Positions 1-11,100 of a DNA stretch of 64,000 nt are shown one piece after another. Source of the DNA: Rhizobium lusitanum (GTDB lineage Bacteria > Pseudomonadota > Alphaproteobacteria > Rhizobiales > Rhizobiaceae). The stretch spans positions 3,848,408-3,912,407 of the forward strand of contig NZ_CP050308.1 of NCBI RefSeq assembly GCF_014189535.1. Direction: 5' to 3'. Positions within the stretch are counted from its first letter, which is position 1. Every line of letters starts with the position of its first letter. The notes below the pieces were generated by a model. That model saw only the letters and a list, made by a program, of their open reading frames with translations. It did no database searches and was not told the DNA's origin. Made by a program: the position numbers and the translations under genes.

Positions 1-149
1 AGCGTGGCCCGGCTATAGTTGCCTGGTAGCGTTCAGTACCCCGAAGAGCGCCGCGACCTGCTGATGAAACGAGGAGCAGGTCCGGCGGGCGCATTGAGTG
101 GACCGCGATTTCGATTTGGAAATCTGCGGCGTGCTGGAAGGAAAAGGAT

Positions 150-1427
150 ATGAGCAAAGTCAGCGGCAGCAACGGCGGCGACTCCAAGAATACTCTGTAT
201 TGTTCATTCTGCGGCAAGAGCCAGCATGAAGTCCGGAAGCTGATTGCCGGGCCGACCGTCTTCATCTGCGATGAATGCGTCGAATTGTGCATGGACATCA
301 TCCGCGAGGAAAACAAATCCTCGATGGTCAAGTCCCGTGACGGCGTGCCGACGCCGCAGGACATCATCAAGGTTCTCGACGAATACGTGATTGGTCAGAG
401 ACAGGCGAAGAAGATCCTGTCGGTAGCGGTTCATAACCACTACAAGCGTCTCGCTCACGCGTCCAAGAACGGCGATGTCGAACTGGCGAAGTCGAACATC
501 ATGCTCGTCGGCCCGACCGGCTGCGGCAAGACCTATCTTGCGCAGACGCTGGCCCGCATCATCGATGTGCCCTTCACCATGGCTGATGCCACGACGCTGA
601 CCGAAGCCGGTTACGTCGGTGAAGACGTCGAAAACATCATTCTGAAGCTGCTGCAAGCTGCCGACTACAACGTCGAGCGCGCCCAGCGCGGCATCGTCTA
701 CATCGACGAAGTCGACAAGATTTCCCGCAAGTCGGACAATCCGTCGATCACCCGCGATGTCTCGGGCGAAGGCGTGCAGCAGGCGCTTCTGAAGATCATG
801 GAAGGCACGGTCGCTTCCGTTCCTCCCCAGGGTGGACGCAAGCATCCGCAGCAGGAATTCCTGCAGGTCGACACGACGAACATCCTGTTCATCTGCGGCG
901 GCGCTTTTGCCGGTCTCGACAAGATCATCTCCGCCCGTGGCGAGAAGACCTCGATCGGCTTCGGTGCGGCCGTCAAGGGCCCGGATGACCGCCGCGTTGG
1001 CGAAGTGCTGCGCGAACTGGAGCCGGAAGACCTGATCAAGTTCGGCCTGATCCCGGAATTCATCGGTCGTCTGCCGGTCTTGGCGACGCTGGAAGACCTG
1101 GACGAGGACGCACTGATCCAGATCCTGTCCGAGCCGAAGAACGCGCTCGTCAAGCAGTATCAGCGCCTGTTCGAGATGGAAGATGTCGAACTGAACTTCC
1201 ACGAGGACGCATTGCGCGAAATCGCCAAGAGGGCGATCGTGCGCAAGACCGGTGCTCGCGGCCTGCGCTCGATCATGGAAAAGATCCTGCTCGACACGAT
1301 GTTCGATCTGCCGGCGCTGGAAGGCGTTCGCGAAGTGGTCATTTCCGAGGAAGTGGTTCGCGGCTCTGCCCGCCCGCTCTACATCTATGCCGATCGGCAG
1401 GAAGAAAAGGCCAACGCCACCGCCTGA
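150..1427 (+). CDS. clpX: ATP-dependent Clp protease unfoldase subunit ClpX
   Basis: ClpX is the hexameric AAA+ unfoldase that recognises tagged or native substrates and threads them into the ClpP peptidase in the cytoplasm. The 425-residue protein has the usual family length. It opens with the zinc-binding domain (C18, C21, C40, C43), followed by the AAA+ module with Walker A GPTGCGKT at 121-128, Walker B with D186-E187, the IGF ClpP-docking loop at 269-271 and a C-terminal GARGLRS sensor-2 motif. The ATG is preceded by a GGAAGGAAAAGG ribosome-binding region. The 149 bases upstream hold no gene; clpP would be expected just outside the window. A strong terminator follows, so clpX is transcribed separately from lon. 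Confidence 0.98.
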   Translation: MSKVSGSNGGDSKNTLYCSFCGKSQHEVRKLIAGPTVFICDECVELCMDIIREENKSSMVKSRDGVPTPQDIIKVLDEYVIGQRQAKKILSVAVHNHYKRLAHASKNGDVELAKSNIMLVGPTGCGKTYLAQTLARIIDVPFTMADATTLTEAGYVGEDVENIILKLLQAADYNVERAQRGIVYIDEVDKISRKSDNPSITRDVSGEGVQQALLKIMEGTVASVPPQGGRKHPQQEFLQVDTTNILFICGGAFAGLDKIISARGEKTSIGFGAAVKGPDDRRVGEVLRELEPEDLIKFGLIPEFIGRLPVLATLEDLDEDALIQILSEPKNALVKQYQRLFEMEDVELNFHEDALREIAKRAIVRKTGARGLRSIMEKILLDTMFDLPALEGVREVVISEEVVRGSARPLYIYADRQEEKANATA

Positions 1428-1451
1428 TCGACAGATCTGCGGCTTAAATCC

Positions 1452-1480
1452 AGGGGCTCGTCGTTGACGGGCCCCTTTCT
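1452..1480 (+). terminator. Intrinsic terminator after clpX
   Basis: AGGGGC-T-CGTC pairs with GACG-G-GCCCCT across a 3-base GTT loop. This gives an 11-bp stem with one T-G wobble, followed by TTTCTATTT. It lies 25 bases after the clpX stop. Confidence 0.85.
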
Positions 1481-1740
1481 ATTTGAAAAATCGTACAGTT
1501 TCCTGATAAAGTCCGGGATAAGCTTATGGGAACGCCGTCCAAACCGGTTGTGAAGCGCGCCCGCCGCAGCCATGATGGCATGATTCCGGAATCGTCGGTG
1601 GATTGGGTTCACGCCCAACTTTGGTCCTCCGAGGGCCGCGTTGCCGGCAGTGTTCTAGTCGCCGGGGTCCGGTGTTTGTTGTTGCGTTCCTCTTCGTGAA
1701 GACGTGTTTCGCTGCCCCACGGCGCGCGCGTCCTGCACGA

Positions 1741-1769
1741 CTTGAAATAGATAATGTGAAGCTCCACTT
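1741..1769 (+). promoter_or_regulatory. Candidate RpoH (sigma-32) promoter of lon
   Basis: CTTGAA at 1741-1746 is a perfect -35 match to the sigma-32 consensus. After a 15-base spacer comes CTCCACTT (1762-1769), which resembles the CCCCATTT-type -10. Transcription would start near 1776, giving a leader of about 70 bases before the lon ATG. Lon is a classical heat-shock gene, so the position makes sense. The call rests on consensus matching only. Confidence 0.6.
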
Positions 1770-1847
1770 CTAACCCAAGTGAGAGAGCCGGCTAATCCCC
1801 TAAAGCCGGTAGAGAGCCCGGGAACGGGACGACGGAAAGGAAATGAC

Positions 1848-4268
1848 ATGAGTAAGAAAACGTCTGCGGCAAATGAGAGCATTGCCTATCCGGTATTGCC
1901 GTTGCGCGACATCGTGGTTTTCCCCCACATGATCGTGCCGCTGTTCGTCGGACGGGAAAAGTCCATCCGCGCGCTGGAAGAGGTCATGGGGTCCGACAAG
2001 CAGATCATGCTGCTGACCCAGATCAATGCCAGCGATGACGATCCTGCCCCGGATGCGATCCATAAGGTCGGCACCGTGGCGAATGTGCTGCAGCTCCTGA
2101 AGCTTCCAGACGGCACCGTCAAGGTGTTGGTCGAAGGCAAGGCACGCGCGGAGGTCGACACCTATACGGCGCGCGAGGATTTCTACGAGGCCCTCGGCCA
2201 CGTCTTGCATGAGGCGAAGGAAGATCCGGTCGAACTGGAGGCGTTGAGCCGCTCGGTCGTTTCGGAATTCGAGAGCTATGTGAAGCTCAACAAGAAGATT
2301 TCGCCGGAAGTGGTCGGCGCTGCCAGCCAGATTGAGGACTATTCGAAGCTCGCCGATACGGTTGCTTCGCACCTGTCGATCAAGATCACCGAGAAGCAGG
2401 AGATGCTGGAAACCACCAGCGTCAAGGGCCGCCTCGAAAAGGCGCTCGGCTTCATGGAAGGCGAGATTTCGGTCCTGCAGGTAGAAAAGCGTATCCGCTC
2501 GCGCGTCAAGCGCCAGATGGAGAAGACCCAGCGCGAATACTACCTGAATGAGCAGATGAAGGCGATCCAGAAGGAGCTTGGCGACGGCGAGGAAGGCCGC
2601 GACGAGATGGCCGAACTGGAAGAGCGCATCTCCAAGACCAAGCTGTCCAAGGAAGCCAAGGAAAAGGCCGATGCGGAGCTGAAGAAGCTGCGCCAGATGA
2701 GCCCGATGTCGGCGGAAGCCACCGTCGTGCGCAACTATCTCGACTGGCTGCTGGGTATCCCCTGGAACAAGAAGTCGAAGATCAAGACCGATTTGAACAA
2801 TGCCGAGAAGGTCCTTGAGCTGGATCATTTCGGTCTGGACAAGGTCAAGGAGCGTATCGTCGAATATCTGGCCGTCCAGGCGCGTGCCACCAAGATCAAA
2901 GGCCCGATCCTGTGCCTCGTCGGCCCTCCGGGTGTCGGCAAGACCTCGCTCGCCCAGTCGATCGCCAAGGCGACCGGCCGTGAGTATGTCCGCATGGCGC
3001 TTGGCGGCGTTCGTGACGAAGCCGAAATTCGTGGTCACCGCCGCACCTATATCGGCTCGATGCCCGGCAAGGTCATCCAGTCGATGAAGAAGGCCAAGAA
3101 GTCGAACCCGCTCTTCCTGCTCGACGAAATCGACAAGCTCGGCATGGACTATCGCGGCGATCCGTCTTCGGCTCTTTTGGAAGTGCTGGACCCGGCGCAG
3201 AACTCGACCTTCATGGATCACTACCTGGAAGTCGAATACGATCTGTCGGACGTGATGTTCATCACGACGGCGAACACGCTGAACATCCCTGCGCCGCTGA
3301 TGGACCGCATGGAAGTCATCCGTATCGCCGGCTACACCGAAGATGAAAAGCGCGAGATCGCCAAGCGGCACCTGCTGCCGAAGGCCATCAAGGAACATGC
3401 GTTGCAGCCGCAGGAATTCTCGGTCAGCGACGATGCCCTGATGGCAATCAGCCAGCAGTATACCCGCGAAGCCGGTGTGCGTAACTTCGAGCGCGAATTG
3501 ATGAAGCTCGCCCGCAAGGCGGTCACCGAGATCATCAAGGGCAAGACCAAGTCCGTTGCGGTCACCGCTACGAACATCGACCAGTATCTTGGCGTTCCGC
3601 GCTACCGCCACGGCGAAGCCGAGGGCGAGGATCAGGTCGGTGTCGTCACCGGTCTCGCCTGGACGGAAGTCGGTGGTGAGTTGCTGACGATCGAAGGCGT
3701 GTTGATGCCGGGCAAGGGTCGCATGACCGTTACCGGCAATCTGAAGGAAGTGATGAAGGAATCGATTTCCGCAGCGGCCTCCTACGTCCGCTCGCGCGCC
3801 GTCGACTTCGGCATCGAGCCGCCGCGCTTCGACAAGAGCGACATCCACGTCCACGTACCGGAAGGTGCTACGCCGAAGGATGGTCCGTCAGCTGGCGTTG
3901 CCATGGCAACCGCCATCGTCTCGATCATGACCGGCATCCCGGTTTCGAAGGATGTTGCCATGACCGGTGAAATCACGCTGCGTGGCCGTGTCCTGCCGAT
4001 CGGCGGCTTGAAGGAAAAGCTGCTGGCAGCGCTTCGCGGCGGCATCAAGAAGGTGCTGATTCCGGAGGAAAACGCCAAGGACCTGGCGGAGATTCCGGAC
4101 AACGTGAAGAACAACATGGAGATCATCCCCGTATCCCGCATGGGCGAGGTGATCAAGCATGCACTGGTACGCCGGCCCGAGCCAATCGAATGGGACGGAA
4201 CCGTCGAGACGCCCGTGATCGCAACGGTAGAGGGTGTGGACGATGTCGGAGCGACAATCGCGCATTAA
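1848..4268 (+). CDS. lon: ATP-dependent endopeptidase La (Lon)
   Basis: Lon is a cytoplasmic homo-hexameric AAA+ serine protease that degrades misfolded and regulatory proteins. The 806-residue chain has the N-terminal LON substrate-binding domain, a coiled helical region around 200-300, Walker A GPPGVGKT at 359-366, and a C-terminal peptidase domain with the Ser681 (KDGPSAG) and Lys724 (GGLKEK) dyad. The ATG at 1848 follows GGAAAGGAAATGAC and gives the standard MSKKTS start. An in-frame GTG 69 bases upstream would sit almost on the predicted transcription start and is less likely. A candidate heat-shock promoter precedes the gene and a terminator follows it. Confidence 0.98.
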   Translation: MSKKTSAANESIAYPVLPLRDIVVFPHMIVPLFVGREKSIRALEEVMGSDKQIMLLTQINASDDDPAPDAIHKVGTVANVLQLLKLPDGTVKVLVEGKARAEVDTYTAREDFYEALGHVLHEAKEDPVELEALSRSVVSEFESYVKLNKKISPEVVGAASQIEDYSKLADTVASHLSIKITEKQEMLETTSVKGRLEKALGFMEGEISVLQVEKRIRSRVKRQMEKTQREYYLNEQMKAIQKELGDGEEGRDEMAELEERISKTKLSKEAKEKADAELKKLRQMSPMSAEATVVRNYLDWLLGIPWNKKSKIKTDLNNAEKVLELDHFGLDKVKERIVEYLAVQARATKIKGPILCLVGPPGVGKTSLAQSIAKATGREYVRMALGGVRDEAEIRGHRRTYIGSMPGKVIQSMKKAKKSNPLFLLDEIDKLGMDYRGDPSSALLEVLDPAQNSTFMDHYLEVEYDLSDVMFITTANTLNIPAPLMDRMEVIRIAGYTEDEKREIAKRHLLPKAIKEHALQPQEFSVSDDALMAISQQYTREAGVRNFERELMKLARKAVTEIIKGKTKSVAVTATNIDQYLGVPRYRHGEAEGEDQVGVVTGLAWTEVGGELLTIEGVLMPGKGRMTVTGNLKEVMKESISAAASYVRSRAVDFGIEPPRFDKSDIHVHVPEGATPKDGPSAGVAMATAIVSIMTGIPVSKDVAMTGEITLRGRVLPIGGLKEKLLAALRGGIKKVLIPEENAKDLAEIPDNVKNNMEIIPVSRMGEVIKHALVRRPEPIEWDGTVETPVIATVEGVDDVGATIAH

Positions 4269-4310
4269 GTGCGGTTGCGCCTGATTTCTGCCAAATTGTC
4301 ACAAAAGGTG

Positions 4311-4340
4311 AAAAGACCGGCGATTCTGCCGGTCTTTTTT
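4311..4340 (+). terminator. Intrinsic terminator after lon
   Basis: AAAAGACCGGC (4311-4321) pairs with GCCGGTCTTTT (4328-4338) across a 6-base loop, and the arm runs into a T tract. It lies 42 bases after the lon stop. Confidence 0.9.
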
Positions 4341-4473
4341 GGTGAAAAGCTTTTGGCAACGCTTGCTTTTCCTTGATTTGCAGGGCTTTTGGGGTTGCGG
4401 CGGGCCGGAGCATACGTATTCTGCGCCCCGCTAACAGACTAGTCGTTTCATACCAGTAGAAAGGGGTGGAAAC

Positions 4474-4749
4474 ATGAATAAGAATGAGCTCGTGTCCGCA
4501 GTGGCCGAGAAGGCCGGTATTACGAAGGCCGACGCTGCTTCCGCTGTTGACGCTGTTTTCGATGCTGTGCAGGCTGAACTGAAGAAGGGCGGCGACATTC
4601 GTCTCGCAGGTTTCGGTAGCTTCACCGTTTCTCACCGTGCAGCGTCCAAGGGTCGTAACCCGTCGACCGGCGCTGAAGTTGATATCGCGGCCCGTAACGT
4701 GCCGAAGTTCACGCCCGGCAAGGGCCTGAAGGACGCTGTTAACAGCTGA
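4474..4749 (+). CDS. hupB: HU-type DNA-binding protein
   Basis: This is a 91-residue basic protein of the HU/IHF family, which binds DNA as a dimer, bends it and compacts the nucleoid. It begins MNKNELVSAVAEKAG and contains the family signature around GFGSFTVSHRAASKGRNP at residues 49-66, the arm region that contacts the minor groove. The length is typical. The ATG follows GAAAGGGGTGGAAAC, a strong ribosome-binding site. The gene is monocistronic, set between the lon terminator and its own terminator. Its place directly after lon matches the usual alphaproteobacterial order. Confidence 0.96.
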   Translation: MNKNELVSAVAEKAGITKADAASAVDAVFDAVQAELKKGGDIRLAGFGSFTVSHRAASKGRNPSTGAEVDIAARNVPKFTPGKGLKDAVNS

Positions 4750-4797
4750 TCCGTTTTCACCCGCCGTCGGAGCGGTTGCTCCATGGTGGACGATATG

Positions 4798-4828
4798 AGG
4801 GGTTCGAAGTATTTCGGACCCCTTTTTT
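4798..4828 (+). terminator. Intrinsic terminator after hupB
   Basis: AGGGGT-T-CGAA pairs with TTCG-G-ACCCCT and is followed by a run of six T residues. The design is very like the clpX terminator. It also separates hupB from the convergent SDR gene. Confidence 0.9.
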
Positions 4829-4877
4829 GTTGGCATGCGGCGATACCCGGCAGCCACGAAGTTTTGTCGTGCGGCGA

Positions 4878-5615
4878 TCAGAGAAGCGTCCGTCCGCCGT
4901 TGACCGCAAATTTCTGACCCGTCAGGAAGTCTGCTTTGTTCGAGGCGAGGAATACCACCATGTTGGCGATGTCCTCCGGCGTTCCGAAGTGTCCAAGCGG
5001 GGTTTGGGTGAGATAGTCATCGATCGACTGCTGAGACGATCCGACATGGCGTTCGACGGGAATCCAGCCGGGAGCGACAAGATTGACCGTGATCCCTTCG
5101 GGCGCCAGTTCCCGGGCCCAGGAGCGTGTCATGGAAAGCATGGCGCCTTTTGCTGACGCATAGTTTCCGACATTGGGGTTGCCGAGCTCCGCTATTTCCG
5201 AGCCGATATTGATAATGCGTCCCGACTTGCGCGCGCGCCAATCCGGCAATACCGCCTGAAGCAGTTCGAGGGGCGCTTTGACGAAGAACTCAAGCTGATC
5301 GAGATAGGTTTGCCAGGATTGCTCCATCAATGGCATGCTCGGTTGTGAGCCCGTTGCGTTGTTGATGATCAGGTCGACGGGGCCGAGCGCGTCCCTGATT
5401 GCATCCAGTCCCTCAGTCAGCTGAGTCTTGTCGATCACGCTGAATTTTGCCGCATAGGCGTGGCCGCCCCGTTGCCGGATCGCGTCAACCACCGCTTCTG
5501 CTCCAGGCGTATCGTTCGCATAATTGACTGCGACTGCCCAACCGTCCTCCGCCAATCCACGCGCGATGACCGCGCCAAGTCCGCGGGATGCGCCGGTTAC
5601 CAACGCCACTTTCAT
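4878..5615 (-). CDS. SDR family oxidoreductase (3-oxoacyl-ACP reductase-like)
   Basis: This 245-residue classical short-chain dehydrogenase/reductase would use NAD(P)H to reduce a carbonyl or oxidise an alcohol; the substrate cannot be told from sequence. It has the TGASRGLG dinucleotide-binding motif at 7-14, the NNAT structural motif near 85-88 and the catalytic triad S139, Y152 and K156 (YASAK). Length and layout are those of FabG-like enzymes, but no fatty-acid gene is nearby. It lies 74 bases downstream of the aldo/keto reductase on the same strand, so the two may be co-transcribed, although a hairpin sits between them. It converges on hupB. Confidence 0.88.
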   Translation of the reverse strand: MKVALVTGASRGLGAVIARGLAEDGWAVAVNYANDTPGAEAVVDAIRQRGGHAYAAKFSVIDKTQLTEGLDAIRDALGPVDLIINNATGSQPSMPLMEQSWQTYLDQLEFFVKAPLELLQAVLPDWRARKSGRIINIGSEIAELGNPNVGNYASAKGAMLSMTRSWARELAPEGITVNLVAPGWIPVERHVGSSQQSIDDYLTQTPLGHFGTPEDIANMVVFLASNKADFLTGQKFAVNGGRTLL

Positions 5616-5641
5616 TGAATCCTCCTCCTGCGTCTCCGTTC

Positions 5642-5665
5642 GTGGCCGGATCTACACCCGGCCAC
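5642..5665 (-). other. Inverted repeat between the aldo/keto reductase and SDR genes
   Basis: GTGGCCGG (5642-5649) and CCGGCCAC (5658-5665) form a perfect 8-bp stem with an 8-base loop. There is no T tract on the minus strand, so it looks more like an RNA-processing or attenuation hairpin than a full terminator. Confidence 0.5.
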
Positions 5666-5689
5666 CTGTTGCCTCAAAGGTTATTGCTT

Positions 5690-6676
5690 TTACCAACGAT
5701 GATGGACGTGCGGGGCGATCAGGCGCTCGTAGATTTCGCGCGTTGCCGCCATGACGTCAGCCGATAGTGGCGCGAGGTCGGCGGCGGCCGCATTGGCCTT
5801 GGCCTGCTCGGCATTGCGGGCGCCGGGGATGACGACGGTGACCGCATCGCTCATCAGTATCCAGCGCAATGCGAACGCCGCCATGCTGGCGCCGGCCGGG
5901 ACCAGCTTGCGGACCTCTTCCACCGCCTGCAGGCCGACCTCGAAGGGTACACCGGCAAAGGTCTCGCCGACATCGAAGGCTTCACCGTTGCGATTGAAAT
6001 TGCGGTGATCGTCGCTGGCGAATTGGGTGTCGCGGGTGATCTTGCCGGAGAGCAGGCCGGAGGCCAGCGGCACGCGAGCGATGACCGCGACTTGCTTCCG
6101 CTTGGCTTCCTGGAAGAACAGGTGGTCAGGACGCTGGCGGAAGATATTGTAGATGATCTGGATGCTGACGACGCCAGGATACTCGATCGCTTTCAGCGCT
6201 TCCTCGACCTTCTCGACGCTGGCGCCGTATCCCTTGATCTTGCCGGTCTTCTGCAGGTCGTCGAGACCTGCGAAGACTTCGGGGCGATAGAGGACTTCCG
6301 TCGGCGGGCAATGCAGCTGTACCAGGTCGAGGCTGTCGACGCCGAGGTTCTTCAGGCTGCGGTCGATGAAGCCTTCGAGATTGGCCTTGGTGTAGCCGTC
6401 AGCCACATGCGGGTTCAGCCGGCGGCCGGCCTTGCTCGCGACCATGGGATGTTCGCCGCCACGGGCCTTCAGCACGTCGGCGATGATCTTTTCGGAGCGG
6501 CCGTCGCCATAGACGTCGGCAGTGTCGATAAAGGTCATGCCGGCGTCGAGTGCTGCGTTCAGTGCCGCGCGGCCATCGGCCTCGCTGACATCGCCCCAGG
6601 CGCCGCCGATTTGCCAGGCGCCGAAGCCGACATTCGTGACGGTGAAGGGTGTGCGGCCGAAAGCATGGTGTCTCAT
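5690..6676 (-). CDS. Aldo/keto reductase
   Basis: This 328-residue NADPH-dependent oxidoreductase has the (beta/alpha)8 aldo/keto reductase fold. The catalytic tetrad is visible: D51 and Y56 (DTADVYG), K82 and H122 (LVQLHCP). The C-terminal part has the cofactor-binding stretch VIPGARNAEQ. The substrate is unknown. The overall pattern resembles the L-fucose dehydrogenase or pyridoxal-reductase type of subfamily, but I cannot place it with confidence. The ATG on the minus strand follows GGAGAGATTTTC. Its 5' end faces the divergent nuclease gene at 6894 across about 215 bases that should hold both promoters. Confidence 0.9.
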   Translation of the reverse strand: MRHHAFGRTPFTVTNVGFGAWQIGGAWGDVSEADGRAALNAALDAGMTFIDTADVYGDGRSEKIIADVLKARGGEHPMVASKAGRRLNPHVADGYTKANLEGFIDRSLKNLGVDSLDLVQLHCPPTEVLYRPEVFAGLDDLQKTGKIKGYGASVEKVEEALKAIEYPGVVSIQIIYNIFRQRPDHLFFQEAKRKQVAVIARVPLASGLLSGKITRDTQFASDDHRNFNRNGEAFDVGETFAGVPFEVGLQAVEEVRKLVPAGASMAAFALRWILMSDAVTVVIPGARNAEQAKANAAAADLAPLSADVMAATREIYERLIAPHVHHRW

Positions 6677-6893
6677 GAAAATCTCTCCGTTCGTACTGAA
6701 AGTCTAGCGCAGTAGCAGCCGTCTGAAGCAGCGGCAAGCGCGTGAGGGTGGTGCAGCATCGCAATCCCGTGACATAGGAATATGACAGCGTTCGGCAATC
6801 CACGAAAGCATGGGATGAGCGCTATCGGCAGGTATTCATTGCCCCTGTATTTGCCTAAAAGGAATGCCAGATATCTGACATCGACCGGAGCCT

Positions 6894-8129
6894 ATGGCCT
6901 CTTTCAGTTTCATCCACGCCGCCGACCTGCATCTCGGCAGTCCTTTCCAGGGACTTGCCCTGAAGGATGCCGCTGTCGCCGCAATTTTCGTGGAGGCCAG
7001 CCGCAAGGCCTTTTCGACGCTGGTGGGATTGGCGATCGAGAAACAGGTCGATTTCTTCCTTATCGCCGGCGATGTCTATGACGGCGATTGGAAGGACAAC
7101 AAGATCGGCCTGTTCTTCAATCGCGAAATGGCGCGGCTGGAGCGAGCCGGCATCCCGGTCTATCTGCTGCGCGGCAATCACGATGCGGCGAGCGTCATCA
7201 CCAAGACCATCACGCTGCCTGAGAACGTCCATGAATTCCCGACCGGCAAGCCCGGTTCCGTCCGACTGGAGGCCTTGCAGGTGGCGCTGCATGGGCAGGG
7301 CTTCGCCGAGCGCTCGGCCAACGACAACCTGGCGATAAACTATCCGGCACCCGTATCCGGCTGGTTCAATATCGGTGTTCTCCACACGTCGCTCACCGGC
7401 CGCGAGCCGCATGCGCCCTATGCACCGTGCTCGGTGGATGATCTGCGGTCGCGCGGTTACGACTATTGGGCGCTCGGCCATGTCCATGACTATGAAGTGG
7501 TGGCAACTGATCCACTGGTGATCTTTCCCGGCAATCTACAGGGGCGCAGCATTCGCGAGCGTGGCGCCAAGGGAGCCGTGCTCGTCACCGTCGAGGATGG
7601 CCGTATCAGCCACGAACGACTGATCGTCGACGAAGCGCGGTTTGCTCAGGTCGATATAACGGTCGACCCCGAGGACGATCAGGCCGCGATCCTACGCCGT
7701 GTGGAGCAGGCTGTACAGCAGCTCACCGATGACATGGCGGGGCGGATGACAGCGCTGCGCGTCCGGCTCTCGGGTATCACACCGCTACAGGGCGCCATTG
7801 CAGCCAATCGCCAGCAATGGCGTGACGAAGTCGAGGCAGCGTGTCATCGCGTCCATGAGGATATCTGGCTGGAAAAGCTGGAACTGCGGCTGGAAGCACC
7901 CACAGCGGCGGCTGTCGAGGCCAATGGCACGCTCGATCTCGGGCAATTGCTCTCCGAGCATGCCGGCGATGCGGACATCGTGGCTGAAGCGGGCCGGCTC
8001 GTCGGCGAGATTGCGGTTCGTCTGCCAGGAGGACTGGGCGCGGCAGAGCTGCCGCTGGACGATACGGTCGAGGCCTTGATCGAGGAGGCGCGGCAATTGC
8101 TGCTGGCGCGCGGGCAGGGGGCAGGCTGA
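6894..8129 (+). CDS. YhaO/SbcD-like metallophosphoesterase (DNA repair exonuclease)
   Basis: This 411-residue protein has a calcineurin-like metallophosphoesterase domain in its first ~240 residues. Metal-binding motifs are D11-L-H13, GDVYD with D60, GNHD at 94-97 and GHVHD near 194-198. The family cleaves DNA ends using two metal ions and works with an SMC-like ATPase. The C-terminal part is less conserved and would contact the partner. The gene for that partner starts 3 bases after this stop, the same pairing as Bacillus yhaO-yhaN and sbcD-sbcC. The ATG follows CGGAGCCT. The symbol is left open because E. coli sbcD is a different branch. Confidence 0.9.
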   Translation: MASFSFIHAADLHLGSPFQGLALKDAAVAAIFVEASRKAFSTLVGLAIEKQVDFFLIAGDVYDGDWKDNKIGLFFNREMARLERAGIPVYLLRGNHDAASVITKTITLPENVHEFPTGKPGSVRLEALQVALHGQGFAERSANDNLAINYPAPVSGWFNIGVLHTSLTGREPHAPYAPCSVDDLRSRGYDYWALGHVHDYEVVATDPLVIFPGNLQGRSIRERGAKGAVLVTVEDGRISHERLIVDEARFAQVDITVDPEDDQAAILRRVEQAVQQLTDDMAGRMTALRVRLSGITPLQGAIAANRQQWRDEVEAACHRVHEDIWLEKLELRLEAPTAAAVEANGTLDLGQLLSEHAGDADIVAEAGRLVGEIAVRLPGGLGAAELPLDDTVEALIEEARQLLLARGQGAG

Positions 8130-8132
8130 CCC

Positions 8133-11100
8133 ATGCGCTTTAACCGGCTCGACATTCTCCGCTACGGCGCGCTGACCGACCGCACGCTCGACTTTCGTGC
8201 AGGCGCCAGGCTGCATGTCATTTACGGGCCGAACGAAGCGGGCAAGTCCTCGGCGCTGAGCGCGATTTCCGACCTGTTGTTCGGCTTTCCGACTGCTGCC
8301 GAGCAGAGCTTTCTGCACGAGCCGACGACCCTGCGCGTCGGCGCATCGATCGCCACGCGCGATGGCGCAACGCTCGCCTTTCGCCGCCGTCGCGGGCGCA
8401 AGAACACGTTGCTTGCGCCCGACGATAAGGAAACACCGCTTGCCGAAGACGCCTTGGCGCCATTTCTCGGCAATCTGAGCCGTGACGTCTTCGAGCGCGC
8501 CTTCGGCTTGGATTCGCTGCGTCTGCGTCAAGGGGCGACGGCGATGTTGCGGAGCGGCGGCGAGATCGGCAGCCTGCTGTTTTCTGCTGCCTCCGGTCTC
8601 ACCGGCCTCTCTCGCCTGCGCCAGTCGCTGGACGGCGAAGCCGAGGCCATCTATGCGCAGCGCCGCTCCAAGGATCGCAGTTTCTATCAGGCGCTGGACC
8701 GCCATGACGAGGCCCGCAAGGCTGAACGCGACAACGAGCTCAAATCCGGTGATTGGAAAAAGCTGCTGGCCGAAGCTGCGGAGCTGGAAGCCGAGCTGGA
8801 GCGCCTGCAAGACCAGCGCCGCCAGACGCGCCAAGCGCTCGATCGACTGCAGAAGCTGAAGATGCTGCAGCCGCTGCTGGCTGAAATCGACGGCGAGAGA
8901 GCCGCCCTTGACGACCTTGCTGATCTCACGGCGATACCGGACAGTTTCGCCAATCGGCTGGAACAGGGCCTGAACGACAAGCGAGCCGCCGAAGACGAAC
9001 TGCGCCGCGCTCAGCAGCTGGCCGCGCGCGCCGGCGAAGAACTGTCGATGATCCGCATCGACGAAACCGTGCTGCAAATATCGGACGATATCACCCTGCT
9101 CTTTGCCGATACCGGCAATTATCGCAGCCAGCGCCAGGATCTGCCCCGCGTCGATCAGGAACTGGCCGGCTATGACGCGACGCTTGCCCAACTGAGCCGC
9201 CGTCTTGGCTTTGCCGATGCATCACAGTTGGAAAAGCAGCAGCCAAGTGATGCCGATCGCGTCCGCCTCTCAGAATTAGTTGAGGAGGGCAGACGCCTGT
9301 TGCTGCAGGCGCAGGGAAATGCCGAGCAATTGGACAGCGAGCGCAGACAGCTCGCGTCGCTGGAGAAGGATGGTCGCGAGGGCCGCCTGATCGATCCTCG
9401 ACCCTATACTGATCAGCTGGAAGCCTTGGGTGATGATCTCGCCAGCCTTGCCCGACTCGATGGGTTGGAGACGCAGATCAGCCGCATCGAGGCGGATCTT
9501 CGCGAAGCCGCTGGCCGCCTGCGCCCGCCGGTCGCCGACATCGATGCGCTCTTTGCTGCGCCGCTGCCGGACGCTGCCGAGATTGCCGCGCATCGCGGAA
9601 CCGTCGATACGGCCCGCGCTAGCGTACGCGAAGCATCCGACAAGCTGCGTGGCTATGATGAACAACTGGCCGAGATCGAGCAGGCGCTGGAAGATGCGCA
9701 GCGCACCGGCCTGATCGTCACCCGTGAACAGATCGCCGACGCGCGTGAGGCTCGCGATGCTCAATGGCGATCGATCCGCGACGGGTTGACGGATGCGGGC
9801 TCAGCTCCAGATGGCAAAACGATCGCCATTTTTGCGACTACCGTCGCTGAGGCCGATCGACTGGCCGATGCGGCGCTGAGCGACGCGGATCGCGTCTCGC
9901 GCCATGCTGATAATCGCTTGCGTCAGGCTCGACTGTTGCAGGAGCGCGAGGCGGCCGCAAAGCGATTGCAACAGCGCGAAGAGGCCTTGGCAAAAGTGCT
10001 GGCTGGTTTCTCCACGCTCTTTGATGCATCCGGTGTTTCAGCCCTCGATCCGGCAGCCATGCTGGAATGGCGGCGTGGGGTCGAAGCCCTGTTCCGCGAG
10101 CGCCGGGCTCTCCGCGATCTACTGGATCAGCGAAACGAAGCCAGTCTGGCAGAGACGCGTGTCTCGCCGGCGCTGAAGGATATTGCCGAGGCCACCGGTT
10201 ACAAGAGCGGCCGCCTGCCGCCAGGTGCTATGGCGGAAGGCTTGCGAAAACATCTTCGCCTGCTTTCGGAGCGTTGGAGCGAGAGCCGCACGCGCGAGGG
10301 CGAGGTCGTCGCTGCTCGGGGTCGGTTGACGCGGCTTGGTGAGCAGCAGCAGGATATCGAGCGACGTCAGACTGGTTGGCGCGATGCGTTCGGCAAGGCT
10401 GTGCTGTCACTCGGCCTTTCCGCCGATGCAACGCTGGAGATGGCCTCCATCGCCTTGAAGGCATGGACAGAGCTGCCGGACGCTCTGGCGGAGCATGACA
10501 ATCGCCAACGCCGCGTCAGCGGCATGCGCCGCGACATGGCCGATTTCGAGCGGCGGCTCGCGAGTCTTACCGCAACCGTCGGCTTAGAGCTCGATCATCT
10601 GCCATCGGACACCGCAGCGGAGGCATTGCACGCCCGCGTCAGCGCCGTGCGCGGCGAACAGAAGAAGTACGACCGGCTCGAGGAGGAGCGCCAACGTGCG
10701 GAGGCGCAGGCCACCCGTTGTGGCGAGGCGCTTGCGACGGTCGAGGCCGCCCTTGGCGTGTTAACCGCAGATTTGCCGCAGGACACCGATCTGCCGGCTC
10801 TGCTCTCGCGCCTGCGCGATCGTGCCCGCTTGCATGCCCGGCTGGCGGAAAGCCGCGACCGCTTGCGCCAGCAATCGGAAGGCGATGGCGAGGAGACGAT
10901 CCGCGCCGAGCTCGCCGGCTTCGAACGCGTTGCCGCCGGGCTGGAGATTGAGCGGCTATCCGCAGAGGATCAAAGGCAATTCACCGCGAACGGTGCACTC
11001 GCAGCCCGCCTGGCGGAAAACCAGCGCCAGCGGAGCGCCCTCGAAACCGGCGTCAGCGCCGAATACGCCGTCTTCGAAAAGCTCTCCGCCGAGCAGGAAG

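Larger units (their letters stand above)
1428..1847. other. clpX-lon intergenic region
   Basis: This 420-base stretch holds the clpX terminator, a candidate heat-shock promoter at 1741-1769 and the lon leader. The leader has a small hairpin (CCGGCT at 1788-1793 pairing with AGCCGG at 1804-1809) upstream of the lon ribosome-binding site. Bases 1481-1740 hold nothing I can identify; the open frames there have no good start signal. Confidence 0.6.

Noticed and set aside
204..1202. 332-residue open frame antisense to clpX
   Set aside because: It is a high-GC shadow of a strongly conserved gene and shows no family motif or ribosome-binding site.
1779..1847. GTG 1779 as the lon start
   Set aside because: It lies almost on the predicted transcription start, and the extra 23 residues do not match the family N-terminus.
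1800..3854. 684-residue open frame antisense to lon
   Set aside because: Very long, but composed of Arg/Leu/His/Asp-rich shadow sequence opposite a complete Lon; no domain is recognisable.
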